A stretch of DNA of 11,731 nucleotides. It comes from CAZDQL01 sp964507325. Lineage in GTDB: Bacteria > Planctomycetota > UBA1135 > GCA-002686595. The notes below the pieces were generated by a model that was given only the letters and a program-made list of their open reading frames with translations, ran no database searches and had not been told where the DNA came from. The stretch lies in assembly GCA_964507325.1 (NCBI GenBank), contig CAZDQL010000144.1, forward strand, positions 1-11,731, read 5' to 3'. Shown piece after piece: positions 1 through 6,973 of the stretch (positions are counted from its first letter, which is position 1; every line of letters begins with the position of its first letter). The position numbers were made by a program, and so were the translations under genes.

Positions 1-705
1 GCTATGTGAGGTTCCCAAGGGCCGACCATGTGCGAGATCATTTCGGATCGTTTCCAAGCTCCCACAAAGACTGTTCTTCCACTTCTTCTTGGAGATCCCC
101 AACAGAGGCGCGACGTGAACCGCGCCGAGCTTGACCTTTGACGAGAGCGGCAGACAGTGCTCCTCGTTTATGAAGGTCCCCTTCTCTCTGCGCTGCGAGA
201 TCTCGAAATCTAATTTCTTTAGTGCGCCCTCCGACAAATCCTTGCGCCAGAGTTGGTGGCTGAGGCTCGGAAAAAGCCTGGTGAGGGCATCTTCGAAAGA
301 AAGGATCAATCCAAATGCCCACAGGCTCCCAGCCGGCTTCCCCAGGTCTGCGGCCGTGACGATAAACGATGGTTCCCCATCGATCAGGCAGAATTCGTTT
401 TGGGCGAGTCCATCCAACACATCTCTCAACGAAGCCTCGGCTCGAAGCAGAGACGAGGACGGCACATCTCTCGCAACCTGCGCCACCGTGGCGGTCGCGC
501 CCTTCCATTCAGGAGAGCGCAGGGCAAACTGACGCATGGACGCGTCGGACAATAGGACCACCGAGAGATCCCGGGCCGAGGGCTGCATCCACTCCCACGC
601 ATCGCCACAAGACGTATCCCCAGGTATTTCGACGATTGGCGTGGTTGCGACCATGCGCGCCTTCGTTTGGTCGAGCACGGCTTCAATCTCGTCGAATCGA
701 TACAT
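1..705 (-). CDS. CBS-like / HEPN-like protein, 3' end off the window
   Basis: An open frame of 235 codons runs from an ATG at 705 to the left edge without a stop, so the C-terminus is missing. The start is supported by AGGAGGGG just upstream of the ATG. Residues about 95-145 contain a segment (NEFCLIDGEPSFIVTAADLG) that reads like one half of a CBS domain: a short hydrophobic strand, a turn, then an I-V-T-x-x-D-L strand-helix. The C-terminal part, about 130-235, is helical and contains RNDLAH at 221-226, which matches the R-x4-6-H motif of HEPN domains. HEPN proteins are often RNases in toxin-antitoxin or defence systems, but many are non-catalytic. The gene is noticeably less GC-rich than its neighbours: one hand-counted line (181-240) is 48%, which suggests acquisition by transfer. 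The CBS reading is weak and the HEPN reading moderate; function is inferred only. It stands apart from the upstream operon by a 533-base spacer. Confidence 0.8.
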   Translation of the reverse strand, partial: MYRFDEIEAVLDQTKARMVATTPIVEIPGDTSCGDAWEWMQPSARDLSVVLLSDASMRQFALRSPEWKGATATVAQVARDVPSSSLLRAEASLRDVLDGLAQNEFCLIDGEPSFIVTAADLGKPAGSLWAFGLILSFEDALTRLFPSLSHQLWRKDLSEGALKKLDFEISQRREKGTFINEEHCLPLSSKVKLGAVHVAPLLGISKKKWKNSLCGSLETIRNDLAHGRPLGTSHS

Positions 706-1238
706 CGCCCCTCCTACTGCATCCTCGCCTCAAACCCGGCTGCACCTCGAGACCTTGCCTCGCTGCTCCTCGAATCGAACGCGGAAACCGATTTTTCGAC
801 GTTCCGCTGTACGTATTGTTCGCCGTAGCCACCCCTGTCTTTCCTTCCAGACTCTCCTACTAGCTCAGACAGACTATAGCCGTCAACATCCGCTAGCGAC
901 CAGGGATTACCAGCGGCGTTCTTTCAGCCGACGAGAGATCGGGCATGCTGCCCCAATTCCTGCGCAACGCCCTCATGCAGCCCCTCAATCGCGATCATTT
1001 TTCGACAGCCGGCTGGGCTCACGTGTTCGAGGCCGGGTCGGCCACGAATCATGCGAAACAACACCTCGACGTCTTGGCAAATCGCGAGCTTCGCGCAATT
1101 GGAAAGCACTGGGGCGATTCGCCAGCGCCTCCGCATCCAACCGGCGCGGCCTCGGGGCAGGTGACAGAACGGCGGTCCGAGGAGGAAGGGAGCAGGGCCC
1201 CAGCACGACGCGTCGAGACCTCCCATTCCCGCCCACGC
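706..1238. other. Spacer without a convincing gene
   Basis: This stretch separates the HEPN-like gene from the end of the three-gene operon. It holds the possible promoter described above. Both strands have open frames across about 924-1226 and neither has a ribosome binding site or a product I recognise. The minus frame there ends in a stretch with ordinary amino-acid composition (around VSPAGCRKMIAIEGLHEGV), so a decayed gene remnant cannot be excluded. Confidence 0.4.
857..886 (-). promoter_or_regulatory. Possible sigma-70-type promoter for the HEPN-like gene
   Basis: On the minus strand TTGACG (886-881) is followed after 18 bases by TAGTAG (862-857). The -35 matches the consensus at five of six positions; the -10 is poor (three of six). 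Transcription would start near 850, giving a leader of about 145 bases before the ATG at 705. It is a candidate only. Confidence 0.22.
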
Positions 1239-2465
1239 TCAGCCTACGGCACCCTCCGGTACGCCAACGTCGAGGGAGCCGTCGGCCCGAACCAGGAAGA
1301 GCCCGGGCGGCGCCCCGGACGCGCCCCCCGCACGCACGGTCCCCAACGCAAAACGAGCGGCCCAGAGGATCCCCTCACGCGCGAGGGGCGCCTCCACCCC
1401 GTTCAGAAGGACCCGCTCCCCGCCACTCGGCTCCGTCAGATAGAGCGTCAGATTGGCGGAGTCCTCGGCGTGCGCCGAGCTGGGTAAGCGCAGGAAGGCG
1501 GTCCACGCCCCGCTCGCGCCGCGCCACACCAGCCGGGTGCCCTCTTCGCCGGGGCCGGCGGTGGAGGCGGCGGCCACGACGGGGGAGAACGCCGGCCAGG
1601 GCAAGGGTCGGGACGCCCGCTGACGGACCCGGCCTTCTAGGGCGGCGAGCGCGCCCCGGGCCCGCTCCAGGAGCGACCCTTCGGGGCGCGCTTCGGCCCT
1701 GGACCGACCCCGGGCCACCCTCAGCACCTGGCGCTCCATCTCGGTCAGGTCAGAGCGCTCGGGTTCGGAGACGAGCGCGTCGCCCAGGGACGCCAGCGCT
1801 CCTTCGTATTTGCTGGCCGTCAGCGCCAACATGGGGTCGCGCGCGGGCAGGTCCCGATCCATGGTGGCCGCGGCGCAGCGCAGGTAGACCTCTGCGTCAT
1901 GAAACAACCACATGTGGTCTCGGGCATATTCGCGACAAGGCTCGAGGGCTCGATCGAGCGCTCGCGCCGCCTCGGGGCGGATCTTCTCCAACCCCCAGGC
2001 CACCAGCTCCGCGTCATCGAGATCGGCGAAGAGCGTCCGCGCCCGCCGAGACGCCTCCGCCGCCGAGAGCGACACGGAGTCGAACGCCTCTTCCCACTCT
2101 TCGGCCTCCTCCAACCAACCGCTCGCGTCCGGAAGCTGTGCGGCGGCGGTAGCCACGCCGTCGCCCTGCTCTCTCACGAGAGCCTCCAACGCGCGCACGG
2201 TATCAGCGCAAGGTTCGCTGAGCGCCGGCGGCATCCTCCGAAAAGCGCCCCAACTCGCCAGGGCGTCGTAACCGACCTCCCAGAGTTCGGGGTAATCCCC
2301 TGGCTCGTCTGGGCCGATCAGCTCACGAGCCGCCTGCCACTCCTGGACGGCGGCCGCGCCGCGCTCGTCCCAGAGGTCGATCCAATCACTCGGTTGCGGA
2401 CGATCGTCCACGACCCGTTCCGCGTCGTTCGGGGGCGCTGCCCCTCGGGGGTCTCTATCGGTCAC
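1239..2465 (-). CDS. Unrecognised protein with a beta-rich C-terminal domain, third gene of the sigma-like operon
   Basis: The product is 408 residues if it starts at the GTG at 2465, which has AGGAG seven bases upstream; the frame is open to an ATG at 2519 but that start has no comparable site. The GTG lies inside the end of the preceding gene (GTGACCGATAG, 11-base overlap), so translation is probably coupled. Residues about 25-285 are acidic and helix-rich with many Trp, Glu and Ala. Residues about 303-402 form a separate domain rich in predicted strands, containing GASGAWTAFLRLP, LTLYL, RVLLNGVE and GGASGAPPGLFL. The same domain recurs at the right edge of the window (11360-11731). No signal peptide, membrane segment or catalytic motif is visible. 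I do not recognise the family. Position behind a sigma-like gene would fit a regulator or partner of it, but no anti-sigma zinc motif (HxxxCxxC) is present. Confidence 0.85.
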   Translation of the reverse strand: MTDRDPRGAAPPNDAERVVDDRPQPSDWIDLWDERGAAAVQEWQAARELIGPDEPGDYPELWEVGYDALASWGAFRRMPPALSEPCADTVRALEALVREQGDGVATAAAQLPDASGWLEEAEEWEEAFDSVSLSAAEASRRARTLFADLDDAELVAWGLEKIRPEAARALDRALEPCREYARDHMWLFHDAEVYLRCAAATMDRDLPARDPMLALTASKYEGALASLGDALVSEPERSDLTEMERQVLRVARGRSRAEARPEGSLLERARGALAALEGRVRQRASRPLPWPAFSPVVAAASTAGPGEEGTRLVWRGASGAWTAFLRLPSSAHAEDSANLTLYLTEPSGGERVLLNGVEAPLAREGILWAARFALGTVRAGGASGAPPGLFLVRADGSLDVGVPEGAVG

Positions 2466-3237
2466 GGCTTCGCTCCTGCTCCCGATCGGCGCGATCGGCG
2501 AGCGTTCTCCAATGATCATAATTCAACATGGAACACCTGGGTAATTTGGCCTTTAGAAGGGCGTATTCCCGGCGATTGAAGGCCGCGCCGCCCGACCAGC
2601 GACAATCCAGCGGCTGGTCCATATGAGCGGCACGGATAAATTGAAGGGCGGGGCGGAACACCCGGTAAAATTGTCGCTCCGAGTTCCCCCAGCGGAGCTC
2701 CCGCCGGGCGCGCGTTCTCTCTTCGCGGGGCACGGGACGGCCCCGCCGCATGCCGCCGGGAGCTTCGCGCCGGATGGCCTGATCGACGTCGAGGGAGGTC
2801 GCGCCAACCGCTTCGGCGCAACCCTGGCCGGGTATATAGGAGGTCTTCACCACCGCGTCGCCGTTCACCCCACGCCGGGTCAGCACGAGCACACCGTTGG
2901 TGGCGAAGAAGACCTCGACCCCATCGGCCTCGGCGCACCAGTCGAGGGCCACCGCGGCCCGACAGGTAGCCATGATGGTGCGAACGTACGCCTGGTAGAG
3001 CCGTCCGAAGACTTCGGGGTCGCCCCCCATCAACGCCTTGGCCAGCCGATAGCGTCCACGCGCGTTTTCGGGGCGAGCGAGGTCGCGACACTCGGGCACC
3101 ACGTTGGCCCAGGCGGCGGACTCGGGCGCGGTGAGCAAATGATCCCGCAGATGGGCCCGCGCCTTTTCGTCCGTCGCGAACACCCGCACCCGGCCCGCGC
3201 GCCTCGGATGCTCGAAGACCGATGGCTCGATGGGCAT
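2455..3237 (-). CDS. Unrecognised basic protein, second gene of the sigma-like operon
   Basis: The product is 260 residues. The ATG at 3237 overlaps the stop of the upstream gene by one base (TGATG) and has GGAGG eight bases upstream, so coupled translation from this start is well supported; the frame stays open further to 3387 but that part lies inside the upstream gene. Residues about 60-100 look helical (GDPEVFGRLYQAYVRTIMAT). Residues about 104-137 look like two or three beta strands (DGVEVFFATNGVLVLTRRG, then VVKTSYIPGQG), a pattern seen in several small nuclease-like and toxin-like folds, but no catalytic set can be assigned. The remainder is Arg-rich, which would suit nucleic-acid binding. 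No membrane segment or signal peptide is present. Its function is unknown. Confidence 0.85.
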   Translation of the reverse strand: MPIEPSVFEHPRRAGRVRVFATDEKARAHLRDHLLTAPESAAWANVVPECRDLARPENARGRYRLAKALMGGDPEVFGRLYQAYVRTIMATCRAAVALDWCAEADGVEVFFATNGVLVLTRRGVNGDAVVKTSYIPGQGCAEAVGATSLDVDQAIRREAPGGMRRGRPVPREERTRARRELRWGNSERQFYRVFRPALQFIRAAHMDQPLDCRWSGGAAFNRREYALLKAKLPRCSMLNYDHWRTLADRADREQERSRDR

Positions 3238-4061
3238 CACTCCAACCTCCCAAGCCGCGCTGCGGGGGCGCCGCTGCGGCCACGTCCCAACGGAACCGCC
3301 CCGCCCGGCAATAGATGGGCGAAATAACGGTTCCAGGGTTCGGCCCCGATGCAATCGCGGCCGACCCGTTTGCATCGCTCTATCCACTTGCGATATTGCG
3401 CCGGGCGCAGCTCACCGCCCCCGACCTCCAGCTCGTTGACGATGGCGCAGAGGCCCTCGCTGGAGAGCGCGCTCGACTCGTATCGATGACGCTCGACCAA
3501 GCCCCCCCAGATTCTCGAGAGTTCGACGCCGCTCTCGCGATGCAGCGTCGATCCCGCCTCCGCGGGGCGCCATTCGAGCGCGTACGTCACCAGGGCCACC
3601 GCGCGGTCCTCGTCGTCTCGCCCCTTGGCGGCCGCCTGGAGCATGGCCACCCGAAGCGCGAGCAGCATCACCGACGGGTAACGAACACCCCGCGGCGTTG
3701 GCCACTGGGCGCGGTCCAGGGCGAGGCGCACGCCTTCTCTCCAGGAGCGCACCCGCTCGTCCACCTCTTCGGGCCCCAGGGCGCCGTCGTCCACCGGAGC
3801 GTGGTAGAGGTCGATGTCTTCTGTAAAGTCCATCATGCTCGCGCCGAGTCTCCGGTGGAGGTCTACGCAGTGGGCGCGAACGACCCGCTTGGCGTATTGC
3901 AGCGGGCGCTCGATCACGGCGCCGTGGTCCAGCGCCCGCTGCATCTTGATCCACGCGACGCTGACGAGCTCCGACGGCTCGACGTGGGGCAGCAAGGCCT
4001 GGCGGCGTCCCAGGTGCAGCTCGCAAAAGCGCATCAAGTCATTGGAAAATCCACGGCTCAC
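3237..4061 (-). CDS. Sigma-70-like (ECF-type) protein with an unusual C-terminal half
   Basis: The product is 274 residues from the GTG at 4061. Residues about 8-72 match the layout of sigma region 2: a first helix (LMRFCELHLGRR), then ELVSVAWIKMQRAL in the place of the usual DLVQETFLRAL core-binding helix, then PLQYAKRVVRAHCVDLHRRL in the place of the arginine-rich -10 recognition helix. An acidic linker follows (about 78-110). The C-terminal half is longer than region 4 of ECF sigma factors and has no clear region 4 helix-turn-helix; its most notable stretch is LRPAQYRKWIERCKRVGRD near 218-236. The frame extends upstream to a GTG at 4268 that has a better ribosome binding site (AAGGAG, five bases), adding 69 residues, but those use rare-looking codons (AGA, AGG, GTA, ATA) and lack homology, so I prefer 4061. 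It heads an operon with the two genes that follow. Confidence 0.75.
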   Translation of the reverse strand: MSRGFSNDLMRFCELHLGRRQALLPHVEPSELVSVAWIKMQRALDHGAVIERPLQYAKRVVRAHCVDLHRRLGASMMDFTEDIDLYHAPVDDGALGPEEVDERVRSWREGVRLALDRAQWPTPRGVRYPSVMLLALRVAMLQAAAKGRDDEDRAVALVTYALEWRPAEAGSTLHRESGVELSRIWGGLVERHRYESSALSSEGLCAIVNELEVGGGELRPAQYRKWIERCKRVGRDCIGAEPWNRYFAHLLPGGAVPLGRGRSGAPAARLGRLE

Positions 4062-4680
4062 GCGGTCGCGCCCTTCGACGCGGGCGGCCCCAACCTGCAC
4101 CGGAGCGCCCCATCCCGCTACGGCCACCGGTCTCGGGCCTCGAGCCACTGCCCGTCCCGGGGTTATGTCACCGAGCCAGGAGGAAGACCCGTCCTCTGTC
4201 TCTACTCCGACGCTCGCCGCCGAGCGAGGCGGAGCCGATCCGACGAAATCCCTTCCCTCTCTCTTCACGCTCTCTCCTTCGCTCTTCCGCTCCGACCATG
4301 CCCGACGAGACTCGAGGCCTTCACCGGTTGGGAACCGGGCCTCGATCCCATAGACGCCCGCCCCCCCCTCTTTTGTGACGGGACCGACAGACTCGTCCGG
4401 CGCTCGCCATGGCCGGGCCTACCAGCGAAGACCTCCCCGATGCCCTCCGTGGTCGAAGACGAACCCCAGCCCAGCGTGCCCCATGAACGTCAGCGGAGAA
4501 CCATCCCCAACCAGGTGGCGGCACTGGCGAAGCCCCCCCGCTTCAACCCAACACGATCCTCGCGGGCACCGCCGGCGCGATGGTCCAGTCCCGCCCATTC
4601 TCGGCACCACCGCCCCGTCGCCCCTCGGGCCCATGCCCCGCCAACTTCGCCCCCCTGCTCGAGAACTCATACTCCGCGCG
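4062..4680. other. Spacer between the kinase and the sigma-like operon
   Basis: No gene is supported here. The part from 4062 to 4268 could be a longer N-terminus of the sigma-like protein. The rest is very C-rich on the plus strand, including an eight-C run near 4361-4368. It should carry the promoter of the operon and the end of the kinase transcript, but I could not pick out convincing elements. Open frames on both strands are Arg/Pro/Gly-rich and look like composition artefacts. Confidence 0.4.
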
Positions 4681-5484
4681 CTAAACCACCCCCACCGCGC
4701 CTCTAATCGCGTCGACGAGGTTCGAGGCCGTCCGATACCGATCCCGCGGGTCGGGAGCCATGGCGCGCTCCAGCACCTCCTTCAGCGCCACGTTCGCCAA
4801 TTCCAGCACAGGCCGATCCTGATGCAGCAATGCGTAGCTCGCCCGGGAACCACGACCGGAGAGAAAAGGCGCCCTCCCGGTGAGGAGGCGGGCCGCCACC
4901 CCGGCGGCCGCATAGAGATCGGAGCTCCGGTCAAACCTCGCCGGGTAGGTGAATTGCTCGGGCGGCATATATTCCCACGTTCCCCCGAGGTCCGACGCCC
5001 GTTCGAAGACGTCCCCGCGCTCCACCAGCCCCGTCCCCAGGTCCACCAGACGCAGGGTCTCCACGGACCGGCCTTCGTCGATCAGAAGATTCCCCGGGTG
5101 CACGTCGAGGTGGAGACACCCGCGCCGATGCAAAGAGCCCAGCCCCCCGATCAACTCCTCGATCACCGGGAGCGCCTGCTCTGGTGGCCAGGCCTCCCCT
5201 CGGATGTGATGCCCCAGGATCTGCCCCGGAACGTACTCGAGCACCAGATAACCGAGCCCCCCCGGGTTCTCGAAGCCACCCAGCAGCTTCGGCAAGATCC
5301 CAACGCCGCGAGCCCTCTCGTACACTTCCCGCTCGTGCTCCGCCTGGTGCCGGCGCAACCGTTTGACGATCACGTCATCGCCAGTCTGAAGGTCCCTACA
5401 CCGCATGAGCTGCCCGACCTGTCCACCGCTGATTCTCTCCAGAACTTCGTATCTTCCCTTGTAGACTTCCCCCACACCTGCCAT
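4681..5484 (-). CDS. Hanks-type serine/threonine protein kinase, single soluble domain
   Basis: The 267-residue product is essentially one kinase domain. A glycine loop (ISGGQVGQ, 18-25) precedes the ATP lysine in VIVK (K41). The catalytic loop is HLDVHPGN (125-132), with D127 and N132 in place; the usual Arg after His is Leu and the usual Lys is His129. The magnesium motif is DLG (148-150) instead of DFG. The activation segment ends in PPE (174-176), and later landmarks are D189 in DLYAAAG and R249 near the end. There is no transmembrane segment and no sensor domain, so it should be cytoplasmic. The start at 5484 has GAGGAGG seven bases upstream. It is divergent from the esterase gene, with 218 bases between them. 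The Leu for Arg change makes it a non-RD kinase, a class often not activated by activation-loop phosphorylation. Its substrate is unknown; the sigma-like operon downstream on the same strand is a candidate by position only. Confidence 0.93.
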   Translation of the reverse strand: MAGVGEVYKGRYEVLERISGGQVGQLMRCRDLQTGDDVIVKRLRRHQAEHEREVYERARGVGILPKLLGGFENPGGLGYLVLEYVPGQILGHHIRGEAWPPEQALPVIEELIGGLGSLHRRGCLHLDVHPGNLLIDEGRSVETLRLVDLGTGLVERGDVFERASDLGGTWEYMPPEQFTYPARFDRSSDLYAAAGVAARLLTGRAPFLSGRGSRASYALLHQDRPVLELANVALKEVLERAMAPDPRDRYRTASNLVDAIRGAVGVV

Positions 5485-5662
5485 CGAACCGCCTCCTCTC
5501 GTGAACCCGCCGAATAACCTCGAGCCGGGGCCCCGAGGATAGATCCGGTTCTACGGTCCCCACAGCCCCTCTCCTTCGTGAAGACGCCCCCAGCCACGAC
5601 GCCCTCCTCCACCCCCAGGCGTTCCCTCCGGATGCACGACACCGCCCAGCGCCCGCCCCCAT

Positions 5663-5674
5663 GGCGCTTGCGCC
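5663..5674. repeat. Perfect 12-base palindromic arms (GGCGC-TT-GCGCC)
   Basis: This short inverted repeat sits about 30 bases upstream of the esterase ATG and overlaps the proposed -35 element. It could be an operator for the divergent kinase/esterase spacer, but palindromes of this kind are common in GC-rich DNA. Confidence 0.25.
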
Positions 5675-5696
5675 CCGGTGCCTCATTTGCTAATCG
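5668..5696 (+). promoter_or_regulatory. Possible esterase promoter giving a leaderless transcript
   Basis: TTGCGC (5668-5673) and TAATCG (5691-5696) are separated by 17 bases. Transcription would begin about seven bases after the -10, which coincides with the A of the ATG at 5703. That fits the absence of any ribosome binding site before this ATG. Both hexamers are weak matches, so this is tentative. Confidence 0.25.
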
Positions 5697-5702
5697 TATT
5701 CC

Positions 5703-6488
5703 ATGATATCAATAGACATGGAGATCGACGCGCCCGCCCCGATTCACCCTCGCAAGGTACAGTGCTGGTGCCCCGACGATTGGAAGAGCGCGCCGAAGCG
5801 CGCACTTCTCTTGATGCACGACGGCCAGAACCTCTTCCGCGAGGAAGACGCCTACATCAACATCTGGGGGATCGTCCCTACGCTCCAGCGCCTGCAACGC
5901 TCCGGGCTGATCCCCTCCACCGCCGTCGCGGGGATCTGGAACGGCGAAACGAATCGGTGGAGAGAGTACATGCCACTGGTAAAGGGCCGCGACCAACGAG
6001 CGTGGTGGGACCAATGGAACGAGGGCGTACCCGACTCGCGCGAATACGGAGACTTCGTCCACGACCGGGTCTTACCCGCGCTGGCGCGAGCCCTGGACCT
6101 GCCCCGAACCAGCTGCCCGGTGTTCACCATGGGCTCGAGCATGGGCGCGCTGATCTCGCTGGACCTGCTAACGCGCTTCCCCAAAGCATTCGCGGGGGCC
6201 GGCTGCCTCTCCACCGACTGGATCGACGCCGGGGCGGCCCCAGTGGACCACTTTATCGAGCACGCCCTGCCCCCAGGCAGGCATCGCATCTATTTCGACC
6301 ACGGCACGGAGGGGCGTGACGCCCGCTACGGGGAGCACCAGGTTCGCGTGGACGCCGCCCTCCGCGAGCGGGGTTGGCGCCCCGGTGTCGACTTCGTGAG
6401 TCATCTCTTTCACGGCGCAGGCCACAACGAAGACGATTGGCGCCAGCGGCTCGAGGTCCCCTTGCTCTTCCTCCTTCCCAGAGCATAA
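5703..6488 (+). CDS. Putative esterase, alpha/beta-hydrolase fold (enterochelin esterase/esterase D-like)
   Basis: The product has 261 residues. Near the N-terminus, LLLMHDGQNLF (35-45) is the typical strand and oxyanion region of the PF00756-type esterases. The nucleophile elbow is GSSMG (144-148), giving Ser146. The acid lies in FDHGTEGRD (198-206) and the histidine is H241 in GAGHNE, so the whole triad is present. The spacing of these elements and the total length are normal for the family. There is no signal peptide or membrane segment, so it is probably cytoplasmic. Related enzymes hydrolyse esters such as siderophore esters or S-formylglutathione; the real substrate cannot be read from the sequence. 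The start at 5703 lacks a ribosome binding site; a second ATG at 5718 is possible. It is divergent from the kinase and convergent with the RpoC-like gene. Confidence 0.92.
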   Translation: MISIDMEIDAPAPIHPRKVQCWCPDDWKSAPKRALLLMHDGQNLFREEDAYINIWGIVPTLQRLQRSGLIPSTAVAGIWNGETNRWREYMPLVKGRDQRAWWDQWNEGVPDSREYGDFVHDRVLPALARALDLPRTSCPVFTMGSSMGALISLDLLTRFPKAFAGAGCLSTDWIDAGAAPVDHFIEHALPPGRHRIYFDHGTEGRDARYGEHQVRVDAALRERGWRPGVDFVSHLFHGAGHNEDDWRQRLEVPLLFLLPRA

Positions 6489-6490
6489 CG

Positions 6491-6512
6491 CCCCGCCACC
6501 ACCGCCGGGGCC
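6491..6512 (+). terminator. GC-rich hairpin just after the esterase stop
   Basis: GCCCCG (6491-6496) pairs perfectly with CGGGGC (6507-6512) across a 10-base loop, starting right after the stop codon. There is no run of T after it, so it would be an atypical intrinsic terminator or only an mRNA-end stabiliser. Confidence 0.35.
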
Positions 6513-6937
6513 CGGCGCGCTCGATCCAGCCGGTGCCCGAAACGAGCGGAGCGAGCCCGCCCTCATCCATCCCTTCCCGCCCGGCCCGACCTCGACTTGG
6601 GTCGCACGCCCCCCGAAAGATCGAACACGATCCGACGCAGCGCGGCCCATCTCTTGCCCTCTCACATCCGGAGGGGGCAAGGGGATCCCTCGAAAAACCC
6701 GAGAGAGGAAAAGACTCTCTGGAACGCTTTGGGTCTAACGGATCCAGCCGCCCCCCTCCAACTCCCCGGAGCCCACCGCCCCCCCTACGTCACGGGCCTT
6801 ACGCTGCGTCGCAAGGCCGTCCCGAGCTCCAACCCTGAGCGCCGGGCACGAACGTGGGGCATCACCAGCTCGGGGCTACGTTACCCTCTAACGTTCAGCG
6901 CCGCGTATGCAGGGCCCTATCCACTCCGCCGAACGTA

Positions 6938-6967
6938 CCGGGCTTCGAACCACCGTACGAAGCCCGG
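6938..6967 (-). terminator. Strong hairpin behind the RpoC-like gene
   Basis: CCGGGCTTCG (6938-6947) and CGAAGCCCGG (6958-6967) are a perfect 10-base inverted repeat with a 10-base loop. It lies seven bases beyond the stop codon of the minus-strand gene, the normal position of a terminator. No T-run follows on the minus strand. The loop-side GGTTCGAA resembles a tRNA T-arm, but the rest of a tRNA is absent. Confidence 0.5.
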
Positions 6968-6973
6968 GGTCCA

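Larger units (their letters stand above)
6489..6973. other. Convergent spacer between the esterase and the RpoC-like gene
   Basis: No gene is supported. The spacer carries one hairpin at each end, one behind each converging gene. The middle has open frames on several strands, but they are Arg/Pro/Ser-rich, have no ribosome binding sites and overlap the ends of both flanking genes. Confidence 0.45.

Noticed and set aside
924..1226. Minus-strand open frame of 100 codons in the spacer, with a rather ordinary composition in its second half.
   Set aside because: It has no ribosome binding site, no recognised family, and a plus-strand frame of similar plausibility overlaps it. It may be a remnant but cannot be called a gene.
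536..2152. A 538-codon open frame on the plus strand.
   Set aside because: It is antisense to two well-supported minus-strand genes, and its product is dominated by Arg, Pro, Ser and Ala in low-complexity style, typical of a shadow frame in GC-rich DNA.
2483..2500. Two tandem copies of CGATCGGCG.
   Set aside because: They fall in the coding sequence of the second operon gene and encode the repeated ADR residues; two copies are not evidence of a repeat array.
3315..4706. Long plus-strand open frame of 463 codons.
   Set aside because: It lies antisense to the sigma-like gene, and its product is Arg/Pro-rich without any motif. The minus-strand genes have ribosome binding sites and coupled starts.
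4375..5517. Plus-strand open frame of 380 codons.
   Set aside because: It is antisense to the kinase, whose motifs are unmistakable.
5590..5640. GGAAC followed by CGTC on the minus strand upstream of the kinase, resembling an ECF-sigma promoter.
   Set aside because: The spacing is about 19 bases, longer than the usual 15-17, and both words are common in GC-rich DNA.
6938..6967. GGTTCGAA in the hairpin loop resembles the T-arm of a tRNA.
   Set aside because: The T-stem does not pair properly, and there is no acceptor, D-arm or anticodon stem around it.
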